Source: Intestinibacter sp. (lineage in GTDB: Bacteria > Bacillota > Clostridia > Peptostreptococcales > Peptostreptococcaceae). Taken from it: a DNA stretch of 20,443 bases. The stretch spans positions 1 to 20,443 of the forward strand of contig NZ_JALEXO010000276.1 in NCBI RefSeq assembly GCF_022780145.1. Reading direction: 5' to 3'. Below the pieces are notes generated by a model. That model ran no database searches. It was given only the letters and a program-made list of their open reading frames with translations, and had not been told where the DNA came from. The translations under genes were made by a program, and so were the position numbers. The stretch's first letter is position 1. Every line of letters starts with the position of its first letter. This document shows, piece after piece, positions 8,352 through 15,734 of the stretch.

Positions 8352-9362
8352 ATGAGCTTTATAAACGATTATTCATATACAATTAGACGTTCAGATAAAA
8401 ATATTTTCTACTTTTACTGTGAAAATGGTCTTTTTTACAAATACTACGATATAGATAGAAGTCTTATAAAAAATATAAATATATTAGAAAATTATATCAA
8501 AGATTTTACGATGTTCAGCTTTTCTATAGATGAAGAAGACGATATTTACGGTGTACTTTGCTTTGACAACTTAAAAATAATAAAGTGCTGTAAAAATAGC
8601 TTCACCTTTTCTATAGAAGATACCTTAAAATTCGACTTTCAGAAGTTTAGAATGTGCTATCCTTATTTTAAGAAGATAGGTAAAACCATACATATTTTCT
8701 ATTATGTATATGAAATTCAAGAAAGCAATACTACAGCTCTATTTCATATGTATAAAGAGAATAATTCTTGGTACGAACAAAAAATTGACTTTATAAATCA
8801 CCTTATTTTAAACGAGTACAAAGTCGTATTTATCGAAAATTCACCTATTATTTTTTATTTTAATATGGTGGATAACACAGAAGAAATTTTCTGTTGTATA
8901 TTCGATAATTTAAGCCACACATGGTCCAATCCGATTCAAATTACCGATACTAAAAGAAATAAGCTGTATATGGACGTAATTGTAAAAGATAATTTCGTAC
9001 ATATAACGTATTGTTATGAGGTCAACAACACCTACTGTATCGAATATATAAGAGGCATTATCGAAAATAATCTATTTAAAAAATTTCTATCGACAGATAT
9101 CGCTAAATACTCCATTTTCATGTACCCATCATTTACTGTAGATGAAAATAAACTGTTTTTAATGTGGATCCACTTAAATAAATTGTACACTTGCTATTCT
9201 ACAGACAATGGAGCTTCATGGAGTGAACCGACTTTAGATACAAATAGCGTTTATCTAGAATTTCTGAGAAGTAAATTTTTATCTAATTACGAAAAAGATT
9301 TATCTTGTAGTGAGTCCAACTTATTTATAACAAATGGAGAAATTTCGTTTTTAGGATTTTAA
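8352..9362 (+). CDS. Unrecognised protein with sialidase-type Asp-box / beta-propeller features
   Basis: 336 residues from ATG 8352, which has GAGGAG 7 nt upstream. An in-frame TTG at 8337 is inside the region before the ribosome binding site and is rejected. There is no signal peptide or membrane segment. Residues 283-290 (STDNGASW) match the Asp-box (S-x-D-x-G-x-S/T-W) of sialidase-like propellers. Similar blade-end motifs recur at W140 (NSWYEQKI), W191 (HTWSNPIQIT) and W290 (ASWSEPTL). The composition is rich in aromatic residues, Asp, Asn and Lys. Sialidase catalytic residues (the arginine triad) are not evident, so an enzymatic role is unsupported. It follows the flippase by 33 nt, probably co-transcribed, and it converges on the cdeC-like gene. 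A spore- or envelope-related role is only a guess from context. Confidence 0.8.
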   Translation: MSFINDYSYTIRRSDKNIFYFYCENGLFYKYYDIDRSLIKNINILENYIKDFTMFSFSIDEEDDIYGVLCFDNLKIIKCCKNSFTFSIEDTLKFDFQKFRMCYPYFKKIGKTIHIFYYVYEIQESNTTALFHMYKENNSWYEQKIDFINHLILNEYKVVFIENSPIIFYFNMVDNTEEIFCCIFDNLSHTWSNPIQITDTKRNKLYMDVIVKDNFVHITYCYEVNNTYCIEYIRGIIENNLFKKFLSTDIAKYSIFMYPSFTVDENKLFLMWIHLNKLYTCYSTDNGASWSEPTLDTNSVYLEFLRSKFLSNYEKDLSCSESNLFITNGEISFLGF

Positions 9363-9377
9363 ATTTTTAAAGCCATC

Positions 9378-9406
9378 AAAAAAGAGGTCCCGATAAAAGA
9401 CCTCTT
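9378..9406 (-). terminator. Terminator between convergent genes
   Basis: An 8-bp stem, AAGAGGTC (9382-9389) with GACCTCTT (9399-9406). On the minus strand it is followed by six T (9378-9383), so it best ends the cdeC-like transcript. It can also act on the plus-strand propeller gene, whose stop codon is 20 nt away, though the plus-strand U-tract is weak. Confidence 0.8.
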
Positions 9407-9435
9407 AAATTTAATCTAAAATTATTTTCCAAATA

Positions 9436-10638
9436 TTATCTATTGCATCCACAGCCACTGTGACTATTGTTATTTTGATTTGATGACATAGCTTTATCTC
9501 CACAAGATGTAAAATCACAAACTCTAGAGAATGTATCTACAACTCTTGGTGTTATAGGAGTAGAAGATCCTAATACAACTATTTGTTCTCCTCTTAATAT
9601 ACTTACTATTTCTTGTACACAAAGAATTAAATCTATACCGCCTGGTATATTTACTGTATAATTTGCATTTCCTTCTACACAATTTTTTTGTACATTTGCA
9701 TTGCTTACACAGCTTACAGATAATTTTGTTTGATAATTTTGTCTTAAAGTAATTCCCATTCCACTTGATGGTATGCAAATAGGAGCAGCTAAAGTATTAA
9801 ATCTAAATCCAACAGAGTTGCATTGAACTAAATTTCCTTGAGAATCCATAAATGCTGGTATAGCGCTTATTGTAATTTGTGTACATCCACAATGTCCTCT
9901 CAATGTTAAAACTAAATCGCTTACTTCTACTTGTAGTCCTCTTTCTCTGAATTTAGATGGAGTACCTCTTCCTTGAGCACAACAGAATGCATTTCTTTCG
10001 CCACATACAAATGATTCAAAAGTAGATTCACATAATGTTTCTTCAGGTTCTACAGGATGTACTGTAAATCCTTCTAAAGTTACATTTCCTGGAGTTATTT
10101 CTATTTCTGAAAAATCAAAGCATACTTCGTCGATTTTTACTGATACAAATCCACCTGTTGGGATATTTCCATTTACGCTTTCTACATCGTATATGAAATA
10201 CAATTGTGAGCCATCAGAAGCGCTCGCATCTTGGAAAATTTGGAATTGCATAGTGTCAAAAACTCTATTAGTTTCTATTGCAAAAGGTACTGCATTTGCA
10301 GTGTTAAATCTAGATAAATTTAAAGGTGAACAACACTCATCATTTGAGCAAGGATTTTTTACACAATCCATACCTGTTTCAATCTGGCAAGGTTCACATT
10401 TGTGATTATGGCAGTCATGATGACAGTCATGGTCATGTGAATGTGAATTACATGGTTTACATGGATTATGTTGCTCACATTCTTTTGGACAAGGTTTTGG
10501 GCAATTATTATTAGGTTTATTGCATCCTCTTGATAAATCATCACATGTATCTTTATCTATAGCTTCTTCATTTGACAAAAATGGATTTGTCATTTGGTTT
10601 GCATTCATTTTTCTTTTACTTTTTTTAAGATCTTGCAT
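9436..10638 (-). CDS. cdeC: Cysteine-rich exosporium/spore-coat protein resembling C. difficile CdeC
   Basis: 400 residues with about 31 cysteines. The N-terminus is MQDLKKSKRKMN. Residues about 30-105 are rich in Cys, Pro and His, with NPC/KPC repeats and a dense His-Cys stretch (HSHDHDCHHDCHNHKC). The remainder is a globular-looking part with scattered CC and CxC pairs, and the tail is GCGCNR. From memory, C. difficile CdeC has a very similar N-terminal start, NPC repeats, length (about 405) and cysteine content. CdeC is a morphogenetic protein needed for exosporium assembly, and disulfide and metal-type crosslinking is a natural reading of the composition. The start has GGGGGA 7 nt upstream of ATG 10638. 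The promoter region looks like a mother-cell sporulation promoter. Confidence in a spore-surface protein is high; in true orthology to CdeC it is moderate. Confidence 0.75.
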   Translation of the reverse strand: MQDLKKSKRKMNANQMTNPFLSNEEAIDKDTCDDLSRGCNKPNNNCPKPCPKECEQHNPCKPCNSHSHDHDCHHDCHNHKCEPCQIETGMDCVKNPCSNDECCSPLNLSRFNTANAVPFAIETNRVFDTMQFQIFQDASASDGSQLYFIYDVESVNGNIPTGGFVSVKIDEVCFDFSEIEITPGNVTLEGFTVHPVEPEETLCESTFESFVCGERNAFCCAQGRGTPSKFRERGLQVEVSDLVLTLRGHCGCTQITISAIPAFMDSQGNLVQCNSVGFRFNTLAAPICIPSSGMGITLRQNYQTKLSVSCVSNANVQKNCVEGNANYTVNIPGGIDLILCVQEIVSILRGEQIVVLGSSTPITPRVVDTFSRVCDFTSCGDKAMSSNQNNNSHSGCGCNR

Positions 10639-10665
10639 ATTTAAGTCCCCCTAATAGTGTATATA

Positions 10666-10695
10666 TATTATATGATTCGTTTTCATATAATATAA
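10666..10695 (-). promoter_or_regulatory. Candidate sporulation (sigma-E/sigma-K) promoter of the cdeC-like gene
   Basis: On the minus strand, CATATAATA (10666-10674) fits the CATAnnnTA -10 box of sigma-K and the CATA-type -10 of sigma-E. TTATATT (10689-10695) lies 14 nt upstream, as in sigma-E promoters. It is about 30 nt from the start codon. In such AT-rich DNA, chance matches are common. Confidence 0.45.
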
Positions 10696-10754
10696 TAAAT
10701 AATATGCAAAATTTTTATCTTTTGTTCTCAATAAAATAAATTTCGTTTTTAAAC

Positions 10755-10784
10755 TAAAAAAAGCTAGACAATAATGTCTAGCTA
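10755..10784 (-). terminator. Rho-independent terminator of the structured RNA
   Basis: A perfect 9-bp stem, AGCTAGACA (10762-10770) with TGTCTAGCT (10775-10783), has a 4-nt loop and is followed on the minus strand by seven T (10756-10762). Confidence 0.92.
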
Positions 10785-10994
10785 GAGATTTCATAATAAA
10801 AAATAAAATCCCAAAACACCGTAGGACCTGCAAATTCAGTCCCGAGAATCCTCCCAGGTGGGTGACCTGTAGATAGGTTCCAATTTCTTATATAAATATA
10901 AGATGCAATCACTCCGCTACCTAACGACTGTCTCCCGTAAAATTTTTGTCGGTTGAATTTAAAGGTTACCACTCGTATGCCTCAGGATTTTTAT
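10755..10994 (-). ncRNA. ssrS: Structured small RNA, probably 6S RNA
   Basis: A roughly 240-nt non-coding transcript with its own promoter and terminator. It folds as a rod. The closing stem of 15 bp pairs 10977-10991 with 10805-10819 (several G-U pairs). A second stem pairs 10954-10966 with 10826-10838 (4 + 7 bp). A central bubble follows, with about 31 nt on each side; the 3' side forms a small hairpin (10855-10869, CAGGT/ACCTG). The end is an apical stem built from 10917-10922 with 10871-10876 and a hairpin at 10886-10903. This is the architecture of 6S RNA, which binds the housekeeping RNA polymerase holoenzyme by mimicking an open promoter. The ends also resemble 6S termini as I remember them. 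Its GC content is well above the flanks. It could be another conserved clostridial RNA (for example the raiA motif RNA). Confidence 0.62.
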
Positions 10995-11000
10995 ATACTT

Positions 11001-11029
11001 ATTATATAACAAAACTAAAATAATTTAAA
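11001..11029 (-). promoter_or_regulatory. Promoter of the structured RNA
   Basis: On the minus strand, TATAAT (11001-11006) lies 7 nt before the predicted 5' end. A weak -35 box, TTTAAA (11024-11029), lies 17 nt upstream. A consensus -10 with a poor -35 suggests extra activation or only moderate strength. Confidence 0.55.
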
Positions 11030-11049
11030 GTCTTTTTACGTGGTAATTT

Positions 11050-11086
11050 TAGAAAATTTTTCAAAAGCATTTTTTGACATTTTCTA
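11050..11086. repeat. AT-rich inverted repeat downstream of the lysine-rich gene
   Basis: TAGAAAAT (11050-11057) pairs with ATTTTCTA (11079-11086), with an inner TCAAAA/TTTTGA stem. It lies about 60 nt past the stop of the minus-strand lysine-rich gene and could be a weak terminator, but no U-tract follows. The rest of 11030-11144 shows nothing recognisable. Confidence 0.35.
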
Positions 11087-11144
11087 TGTAAATATAATTT
11101 AATATTCTATATTTGCTTTACGATTGAAATTTTCAACTAATCTG

Positions 11145-11951
11145 TTATTCATTTTCGTTATCACTATCTTCGTTATATTCATAATATTGAGTGTCGTTAT
11201 AATTATATTCTTCCTCTAAATCATCTCCTCTTAGAAGGCTTCCCAATAATTTAATATTATTTACGCTTCCCAAATTTCCGATATCGGCTAGAGAACTCAA
11301 CGAAAATCCACCCTCTTCATCGCTTTCTGGCAAAAATAATTCTGCAAATAAATCTATTTTCTTTTTCATATCTATGGCTTTTTCTAGAGATTCTTTTCTC
11401 TTTTCTGGGAACACCTCTAAAATCTCTTTAATCATCATATTTTTTTTATCCTCTTCGTCCATGCTTCTAAAAAATTCACTTTCATCTTCTTTTTCTAGTA
11501 TATATACATCATTTAATTTTTTTATACCCTTGACTAAATCTAGCACGCTCTCCATTTTTATAAGCATTTTTCGTTCATCTGGAGACATATATTTTTTAGT
11601 TCTCGCGATTATTTCCATTCCCCTATCTAAATCCTCTTCACTCAAATCCATTAGATTTATACCTTTTTTTACATCCTCCATATTGTAATTTAAGGTATTT
11701 TTTTTACTTTGAGATTTAGGTTTTGAATTTTTCTTTATCTTTTTTATCTTTCTTATTTTTTTGCCCTTTGAATTAGATAAATCGCTCTTTTGATTTTTAT
11801 CTATATTTTTTCTTTTTGAAGACGACTTTTTATTTTCTTTTTTATCTATTAATAAACTATTATCAGATGAATTCATATCCTTATTGCCGAACAAAGATAT
11901 ATTTCCATTGCTGAGAGCTAAAAGTCCAAGTATCAACAATAAATTGTTCAA
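11145..11951 (-). CDS. Unrecognised lysine-rich protein with acidic tail
   Basis: 268 residues from TTG 11951, which has a good ribosome binding site (AGGGGTGA, 6-7 nt away). Three parts are visible. A hydrophobic N-terminus (residues 3-13, LLLILGLLALS) is too short for a sure membrane anchor. A strongly basic, low-complexity stretch follows at about residues 37-87, with KKIRKIKKIKKNSKPKSQ. Then comes a helical charged region (about 90-215), ending in a very acidic tail rich in Asp, Glu, Tyr and Asn. I recognise no family. The plus-strand neighbour, transcribed away from it, carries a similar KKxKKxKKNxKP motif. Location beside a spore-surface gene makes a spore role possible but unproven. 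Confidence 0.75.
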   Translation of the reverse strand: MNNLLLILGLLALSNGNISLFGNKDMNSSDNSLLIDKKENKKSSSKRKNIDKNQKSDLSNSKGKKIRKIKKIKKNSKPKSQSKKNTLNYNMEDVKKGINLMDLSEEDLDRGMEIIARTKKYMSPDERKMLIKMESVLDLVKGIKKLNDVYILEKEDESEFFRSMDEEDKKNMMIKEILEVFPEKRKESLEKAIDMKKKIDLFAELFLPESDEEGGFSLSSLADIGNLGSVNNIKLLGSLLRGDDLEEEYNYNDTQYYEYNEDSDNENE

Positions 11952-12245
11952 TAGGAGTCACCCCTTTTATAATAGGTATAATCACTACAATATCTTCACA
12001 TATATTTAAAATATGATTATTCAATTATTAATGTTCCTAATTAACATCTATATCTAATATTATGTTTTAAATTATTTATATATTATATTTTATTGACATC
12101 TATAATTTATTCTCACTTTTTGACATGTAATTCATATAATATGAATATATTAAATTTTCTTAGAAATATAGTATTAACTCTCGTAAATAAAATCATATAA
12201 ATTATATATACGTATTTATTTACAGATTTCAGAAAGGAGTTATCC
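11952..12245. other. Divergent promoter region between the two lysine-rich genes
   Basis: 294 bp, very AT-rich. A perfect palindrome, ATTCATA-TAA-TATGAAT, lies at about 12131-12147. Inside it, CATATAATA matches a sporulation-type -10 box, with a CAC about 16 nt upstream as in sigma-K promoters. This would drive the plus-strand gene about 100 nt downstream. Two TTGACA hexamers (about 12093 and 12120) lack properly spaced -10 boxes. No confident promoter was seen for the minus-strand gene. Confidence 0.4.
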
Positions 12246-12647
12246 ATGAAAAAATCCAATAAAAAAATCGATAAAGTCGACAAAGATACATTAGAAAATT
12301 TCGCAAAAGAAAAAAATATTGATAAAAATAAAATAGAAAACATAGCTAACAGCTATCAAGGAAAGTCTGAAGACGAACTTTTAGAAGAGCTTATAAAAAT
12401 AGGTAAAAATCTAAAAGGTAAAGAAGAGGTGGTCTCTAAGTTTAAAAATTTCTTAGATCCTACTCAACAACAAAAATTAGATTCTATTATGTCTAAAATT
12501 TCAGATGCAGAAATTCAAGATAAAATAAATTCTAAAAAATCTAAACACAAAAATTCAAATTCTAAACACAACTCATCTACTGAATCATCAAATAAAAAAA
12601 CTGTAAAGAAGGTTAAAAAGGTCAAAAAAAATAAACCACAAATATAA
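12246..12647 (+). CDS. Unrecognised small lysine-rich protein
   Basis: 133 residues. The start is firm: AAAGGAG lies 6 nt before ATG 12246. The N-terminal two-thirds is predicted helical and charged, with an LDPTQQQKLDSIMSKI segment at about residues 75-92. The C-terminal third is low-complexity Ser/Asn/Lys and ends in KKTVKKVKKVKKNKPQI. The end resembles the KKIRKIKKIKKNSKPKSQ stretch of the divergent neighbour, suggesting the two bind a similar partner or derive from a common element. No signal peptide, membrane segment or cysteine. A polyanion (nucleic acid or wall polymer) as partner is a guess from charge. Confidence 0.78.
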   Translation: MKKSNKKIDKVDKDTLENFAKEKNIDKNKIENIANSYQGKSEDELLEELIKIGKNLKGKEEVVSKFKNFLDPTQQQKLDSIMSKISDAEIQDKINSKKSKHKNSNSKHNSSTESSNKKTVKKVKKVKKNKPQI

Positions 12648-12682
12648 CTTACAAATTAAGTTAGCTACCCTTTCCTATATTT

Positions 12683-12731
12683 AAAAAGGTATTGAAATTG
12701 CTATATAGCGACCTCAATACCTTTATTTTTT
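12683..12731 (+). terminator. Bidirectional terminator between the lysine-rich gene and the hut operon
   Basis: AAAGGTATTGA (12685-12695) pairs with TCAATACCTTT (12714-12724), and an inner TTGCTA/TAGCGA stem extends the helix. T-runs follow on the plus strand (12726-12731) and on the minus strand (complement of 12683-12687). It can therefore end both the lysine-rich gene and fchA. Confidence 0.9.
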
Positions 12732-12739
12732 AAATTTAT

Positions 12740-13381
12740 CTAATCTAATTGTTTATGTATACCTGCAATTATAGTGTCTTTTATCTTATGACCTTCAGCT
12801 AATAATTCTTTACAACCTTGACTGTATTTGTCGTGAAGCTCTTTGTTTTCAAGCCCCATTAAATTGACTTTTACATTTAATATAGCTCCTTCTAAGCCTG
12901 TGCATAGCATTAAAGTACCTACACCTATATCAGTTATAGCATTTTGATTTCCATTAGCAACTAAGAAGTCTAGTATTTTTAAAGCTTCTAGAGAAAGTGA
13001 TGCTGTCTTATATGGAACTTCGATTGAAAATACTGTTGCATCCTCCATTGCTTTAGCTCTTAAAGTTTTTTCTTCTTCTGTTTCTTTTGGCATTTTTAAT
13101 GCCTTCATAAATTCATTAAAAGATTCAGTATCTTTATCTACTAATGTAGATAGTTCTGATCTTATTTCCCCTAATTTATCAAATCTAGATTTAAACTCCG
13201 CTTTAGTGGCATCGTCTAACGCTTCAAATTTTTTCTTTCCAAAGCTTAGATGAGCCATCATACGAGCAAGTCCTACTCCTATATCACTTGCAAGTGCTGA
13301 TACAGAACCTCCACCTGGTGCAGGTGAATTTGAATCTACTTCATTTGCAAAATCTGTTACAGTCATATCTATTAATTTCAT
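12740..13381 (-). CDS. fchA: Formiminotetrahydrofolate cyclodeaminase
   Basis: 213 residues, the usual size of the stand-alone cyclodeaminase. The glycine-rich SPAPGGGSVSALA motif (about residues 19-31) and the helical body are typical of the family. It converts 5-formimino-tetrahydrofolate to 5,10-methenyl-tetrahydrofolate and ammonia in the cytoplasm. It completes the FtcD step of histidine breakdown and passes a one-carbon unit to folate metabolism. It is the last gene of the hut operon, 23 nt after hutI, with GGAGGAG ahead of ATG 13381. Bacteria often keep this as a separate protein, whereas in vertebrates it is fused to the transferase. Confidence 0.95.
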   Translation of the reverse strand: MKLIDMTVTDFANEVDSNSPAPGGGSVSALASDIGVGLARMMAHLSFGKKKFEALDDATKAEFKSRFDKLGEIRSELSTLVDKDTESFNEFMKALKMPKETEEEKTLRAKAMEDATVFSIEVPYKTASLSLEALKILDFLVANGNQNAITDIGVGTLMLCTGLEGAILNVKVNLMGLENKELHDKYSQGCKELLAEGHKIKDTIIAGIHKQLD

Positions 13382-13404
13382 ATGTTCTCCTCCTGTATAA
13401 ATTA

Positions 13405-14670
13405 TTAATAAACGACAACTTTATTATCTACTACTAATTTTCCTTCTTTGTAAACTTGTTTAGTGTGATTTATTCCAAAATGATACATTAAGTATTCTAC
13501 ATTTGGAGCATCAAACACTACAAAGTCGGCTTTTTTACCTAATTCTAAAGAACCTATTTCATCAGCTCTATCTAGTGCATAAGCTGCATTTATTGTAACT
13601 GCAGTTAAGACTTCATTAGGAGTCATCTTAAGATGTAGACAACCTAATTGCATTACAAGCTGTAGGTTTTCGCTTGGACAGCTTCCTGGGTTGTAGTCAC
13701 TTGATAAGCTGACTATTGCTCCCATATCTATCATTTTTCTGCAATCTGCATAGTCTTTATTTAAATTAAAAGAAGTTGCAGGTAGTATATTTGCTACGAC
13801 CTTGTTTTCAGACATCATTTTTATGCCTTCTTCACTTGCTGCCATAAGGTGATCTGCTGATGTACAGCCTAATTTAGCTGCCAATTCTGCTCCACCTAGT
13901 GATTCTATTTCATCGGCATGGATTTTTAATTTGTATCCCATTTCTTTCGCCTTTTGAAGTATATATTCACTTTCTTCTATAGTAAATACTCCTTCTTCAC
14001 AGAATACATCGCAGAATTCTGCTAGACCCATTTCCTTTACCTTAGGCATCATCTCATCTACTAATATATCTATATAAGCCTTGTGGTCTTCTTTGTATTC
14101 AACAGGAACTGCATGTGCTCCTAAAAAAGTATGTACTAAATCCACAGGATGACCTTCATCTAGCATTTTACCTACTTCTAATTGTTTTATTTCTGTTTCT
14201 AATTCAAGTCCATATCCACTTTTTTCTTCTACTGTTGTAACACCGAATTCTAGCATTCTATCTAAGCTCTTTTTAGCTTTTTGATATAAAGCCTCTTTAG
14301 ATGCCTCTTTTGTGGCTTTTACAGTGCTTAAAATTCCGCCACCGCTATTTAAAATTTCTATGTATGGAACTCCATTTAACTTCATAGAAAATTCATTTTC
14401 TCTAGAACCCCCGTGAATTAAATGAGTATGCGAATCTATAAGACCAGGAGTGACTAAAAGTCCCTCTGCATCGTCTAATTTAGTGTTTTTATCTACTAAA
14501 TTTTCAAATCCACTACCAACACCTACTTCTAATATCTTTCCATCTTTTACTGCTATATAGGCATTTTCAAGTATTTCTATATTGTTCATTTCTTCCTTTA
14601 TTCTAAAAGAAGAACCTCCCGCCATTGTGACTAGCTTTCCAATATTTTTTAAAATAAAATCAGCCTTCAT
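13405..14670 (-). CDS. hutI: Imidazolonepropionase
   Basis: 421 residues, normal for HutI. It belongs to the amidohydrolase superfamily. The metal-site motif DSHTH is at H81/H83, the IHADE motif at H251 with its acidic partner, SADH at H274, and SLSSDYNPGS with metal ligand D325. It hydrolyses 4-imidazolone-5-propionate to N-formimino-L-glutamate, the third step of the pathway. It starts 10 nt after the ftcD stop codon, with AAGGAG before ATG 14670, so translation is tightly linked. No residues look missing. Confidence 0.96.
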   Translation of the reverse strand: MKADFILKNIGKLVTMAGGSSFRIKEEMNNIEILENAYIAVKDGKILEVGVGSGFENLVDKNTKLDDAEGLLVTPGLIDSHTHLIHGGSRENEFSMKLNGVPYIEILNSGGGILSTVKATKEASKEALYQKAKKSLDRMLEFGVTTVEEKSGYGLELETEIKQLEVGKMLDEGHPVDLVHTFLGAHAVPVEYKEDHKAYIDILVDEMMPKVKEMGLAEFCDVFCEEGVFTIEESEYILQKAKEMGYKLKIHADEIESLGGAELAAKLGCTSADHLMAASEEGIKMMSENKVVANILPATSFNLNKDYADCRKMIDMGAIVSLSSDYNPGSCPSENLQLVMQLGCLHLKMTPNEVLTAVTINAAYALDRADEIGSLELGKKADFVVFDAPNVEYLMYHFGINHTKQVYKEGKLVVDNKVVVY

Positions 14671-14680
14671 CGTATTCTCC

Positions 14681-15574
14681 TTATTCCATCAAACTAGTTT
14701 CTAAAACCTTATCAAGTGTAAAATCTTCAAGTCCTAAATAATAAGCTGCAACATCTACAAGTGCCTCCATTGGGCATAATCCTACAACTTCACTTCCAGT
14801 TACATTTACACCGTATCTTCTAGCCTCCATCTTCACTGCTTCGAAAGCTCTGTACATACTAGTCTTAGTGTAATCTGTTAAATTCATTGTAACTTGAGTC
14901 ATATTTCTTTCTGGAACTTCAACTGGACCTGCTTTTATATATCTATATCCACCGTTTGAATGTCTAATTGTCTTAGCTATTTTTGAAGCTATTTCTATAT
15001 TTGTAGTGTCTAAATTTATATTATAAGCTATAAGCGGTCTTCTAGCTCCTATAGCTATTGCTCCTGCTGTAGGGTGTTTTTTAGCTTGACCGTAATCTGG
15101 CATCCAATTAGGGTCTTTTAATTTTTCATCTAATCCTTCATATTCACCTTTTCTAACCGTAGCTAAATTTTCTCTTTCAGGCTTAGTAGCAGCACATTCA
15201 TATAAAAATACTGGTATTTCGTACTTACTTGCAACCATTTCTCCAAGTTCATTTGCTATTTTTACAGCATCGTTCATATCCATTCCCTTTATAGGTATAA
15301 ATGGACAGACATCAGTTGCTCCAAATCTAGAATGTTGGCCTTTGTGATTATTCATATCTATAACATCTCTAGCCACACCTATTGCTTCAAATACTGCATT
15401 TTTAACTTTTTCTGGTTCTCCTATTACTGTAACTACTAATCTATTGTAATTTTTGTCAGCTTCGTAATTTAATAATTTTACGCCTTCTTTTCCTCTCAAA
15501 GGATTTACTATTTTTTCTATTTTGTCTAAGTCTCTACCTTCACTAAAATTTGGTACACATTGAACTATCGCCAC
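14681..15574 (-). CDS. ftcD: Glutamate formiminotransferase
   Basis: 297 residues, matching the stand-alone transferase. It starts with the family pattern QCVPNFSEGRD and contains the HSRFGATDVCPFIP segment (about residues 81-94). It moves the formimino group from N-formimino-glutamate to tetrahydrofolate, releasing glutamate. The start is GTG 15574, with AGGAGG 8 nt upstream. It is separated from hutU by a 160-bp gap that holds a tandem repeat and a hairpin, unlike the tight spacing elsewhere in the operon. Confidence 0.96.
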   Translation of the reverse strand: MAIVQCVPNFSEGRDLDKIEKIVNPLRGKEGVKLLNYEADKNYNRLVVTVIGEPEKVKNAVFEAIGVARDVIDMNNHKGQHSRFGATDVCPFIPIKGMDMNDAVKIANELGEMVASKYEIPVFLYECAATKPERENLATVRKGEYEGLDEKLKDPNWMPDYGQAKKHPTAGAIAIGARRPLIAYNINLDTTNIEIASKIAKTIRHSNGGYRYIKAGPVEVPERNMTQVTMNLTDYTKTSMYRAFEAVKMEARRYGVNVTGSEVVGLCPMEALVDVAAYYLGLEDFTLDKVLETSLME

Positions 15575-15617
15575 TACTACATCCTCCTTAAATTTCGTCT
15601 AAATATTTTATTATTGT

Positions 15618-15650
15618 TCTAGCCCAACAAGCTATGCTTATCAGGCTAGA
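15618..15650 (-). repeat. Hairpin in the ftcD leader
   Basis: TCTAGCC (15618-15624) pairs with GGCTAGA (15644-15650), and an inner AAGC-TAT-GCTT stem (15629-15639) is coaxial. No U-tract follows on the minus strand, so this is not a classical terminator. It may be an RNA stability or processing element between hutU and ftcD. Confidence 0.6.
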
Positions 15651-15694
15651 GTTTATAGTTAAAATTTATATGAGTTATCTATTTATAATTTATC

Positions 15695-15734
15695 GTTTTA
15701 TACAAACTTCTATTGTTCTATACAAGCTTCTATT
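15695..15734 (-). repeat. Tandem 20-bp repeat with a possible internal promoter
   Basis: Two units (15695-15714 and 15715-15734) are identical at 18 of 20 positions and lie just after the hutU stop codon. Read on the minus strand, they also give TTGTAT (15720-15725), a 17-nt spacer and TATAAA (15697-15702), a plausible sigma-A promoter for ftcD-hutI-fchA. Confidence 0.55.

Noticed and set aside
9524..9778. 84-codon minus-strand frame inside the cdeC-like gene
   Set aside because: It is a frame-shifted shadow of the real gene, with no ribosome binding site.
10651..10972. Two minus-strand open frames of 60 and 64 codons across the structured RNA
   Set aside because: They overlap the RNA's stems and terminator, have no good ribosome binding site, and their composition is unlike the coding genes here.
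12093..12125. Two TTGACA hexamers as vegetative promoters of the small lysine-rich gene
   Set aside because: Neither has a TATAAT-like box 16-18 nt downstream.
15695..15734. Tandem repeat considered as the start of a CRISPR array
   Set aside because: There are only two directly abutting units with no spacers, and no cas genes in the window.
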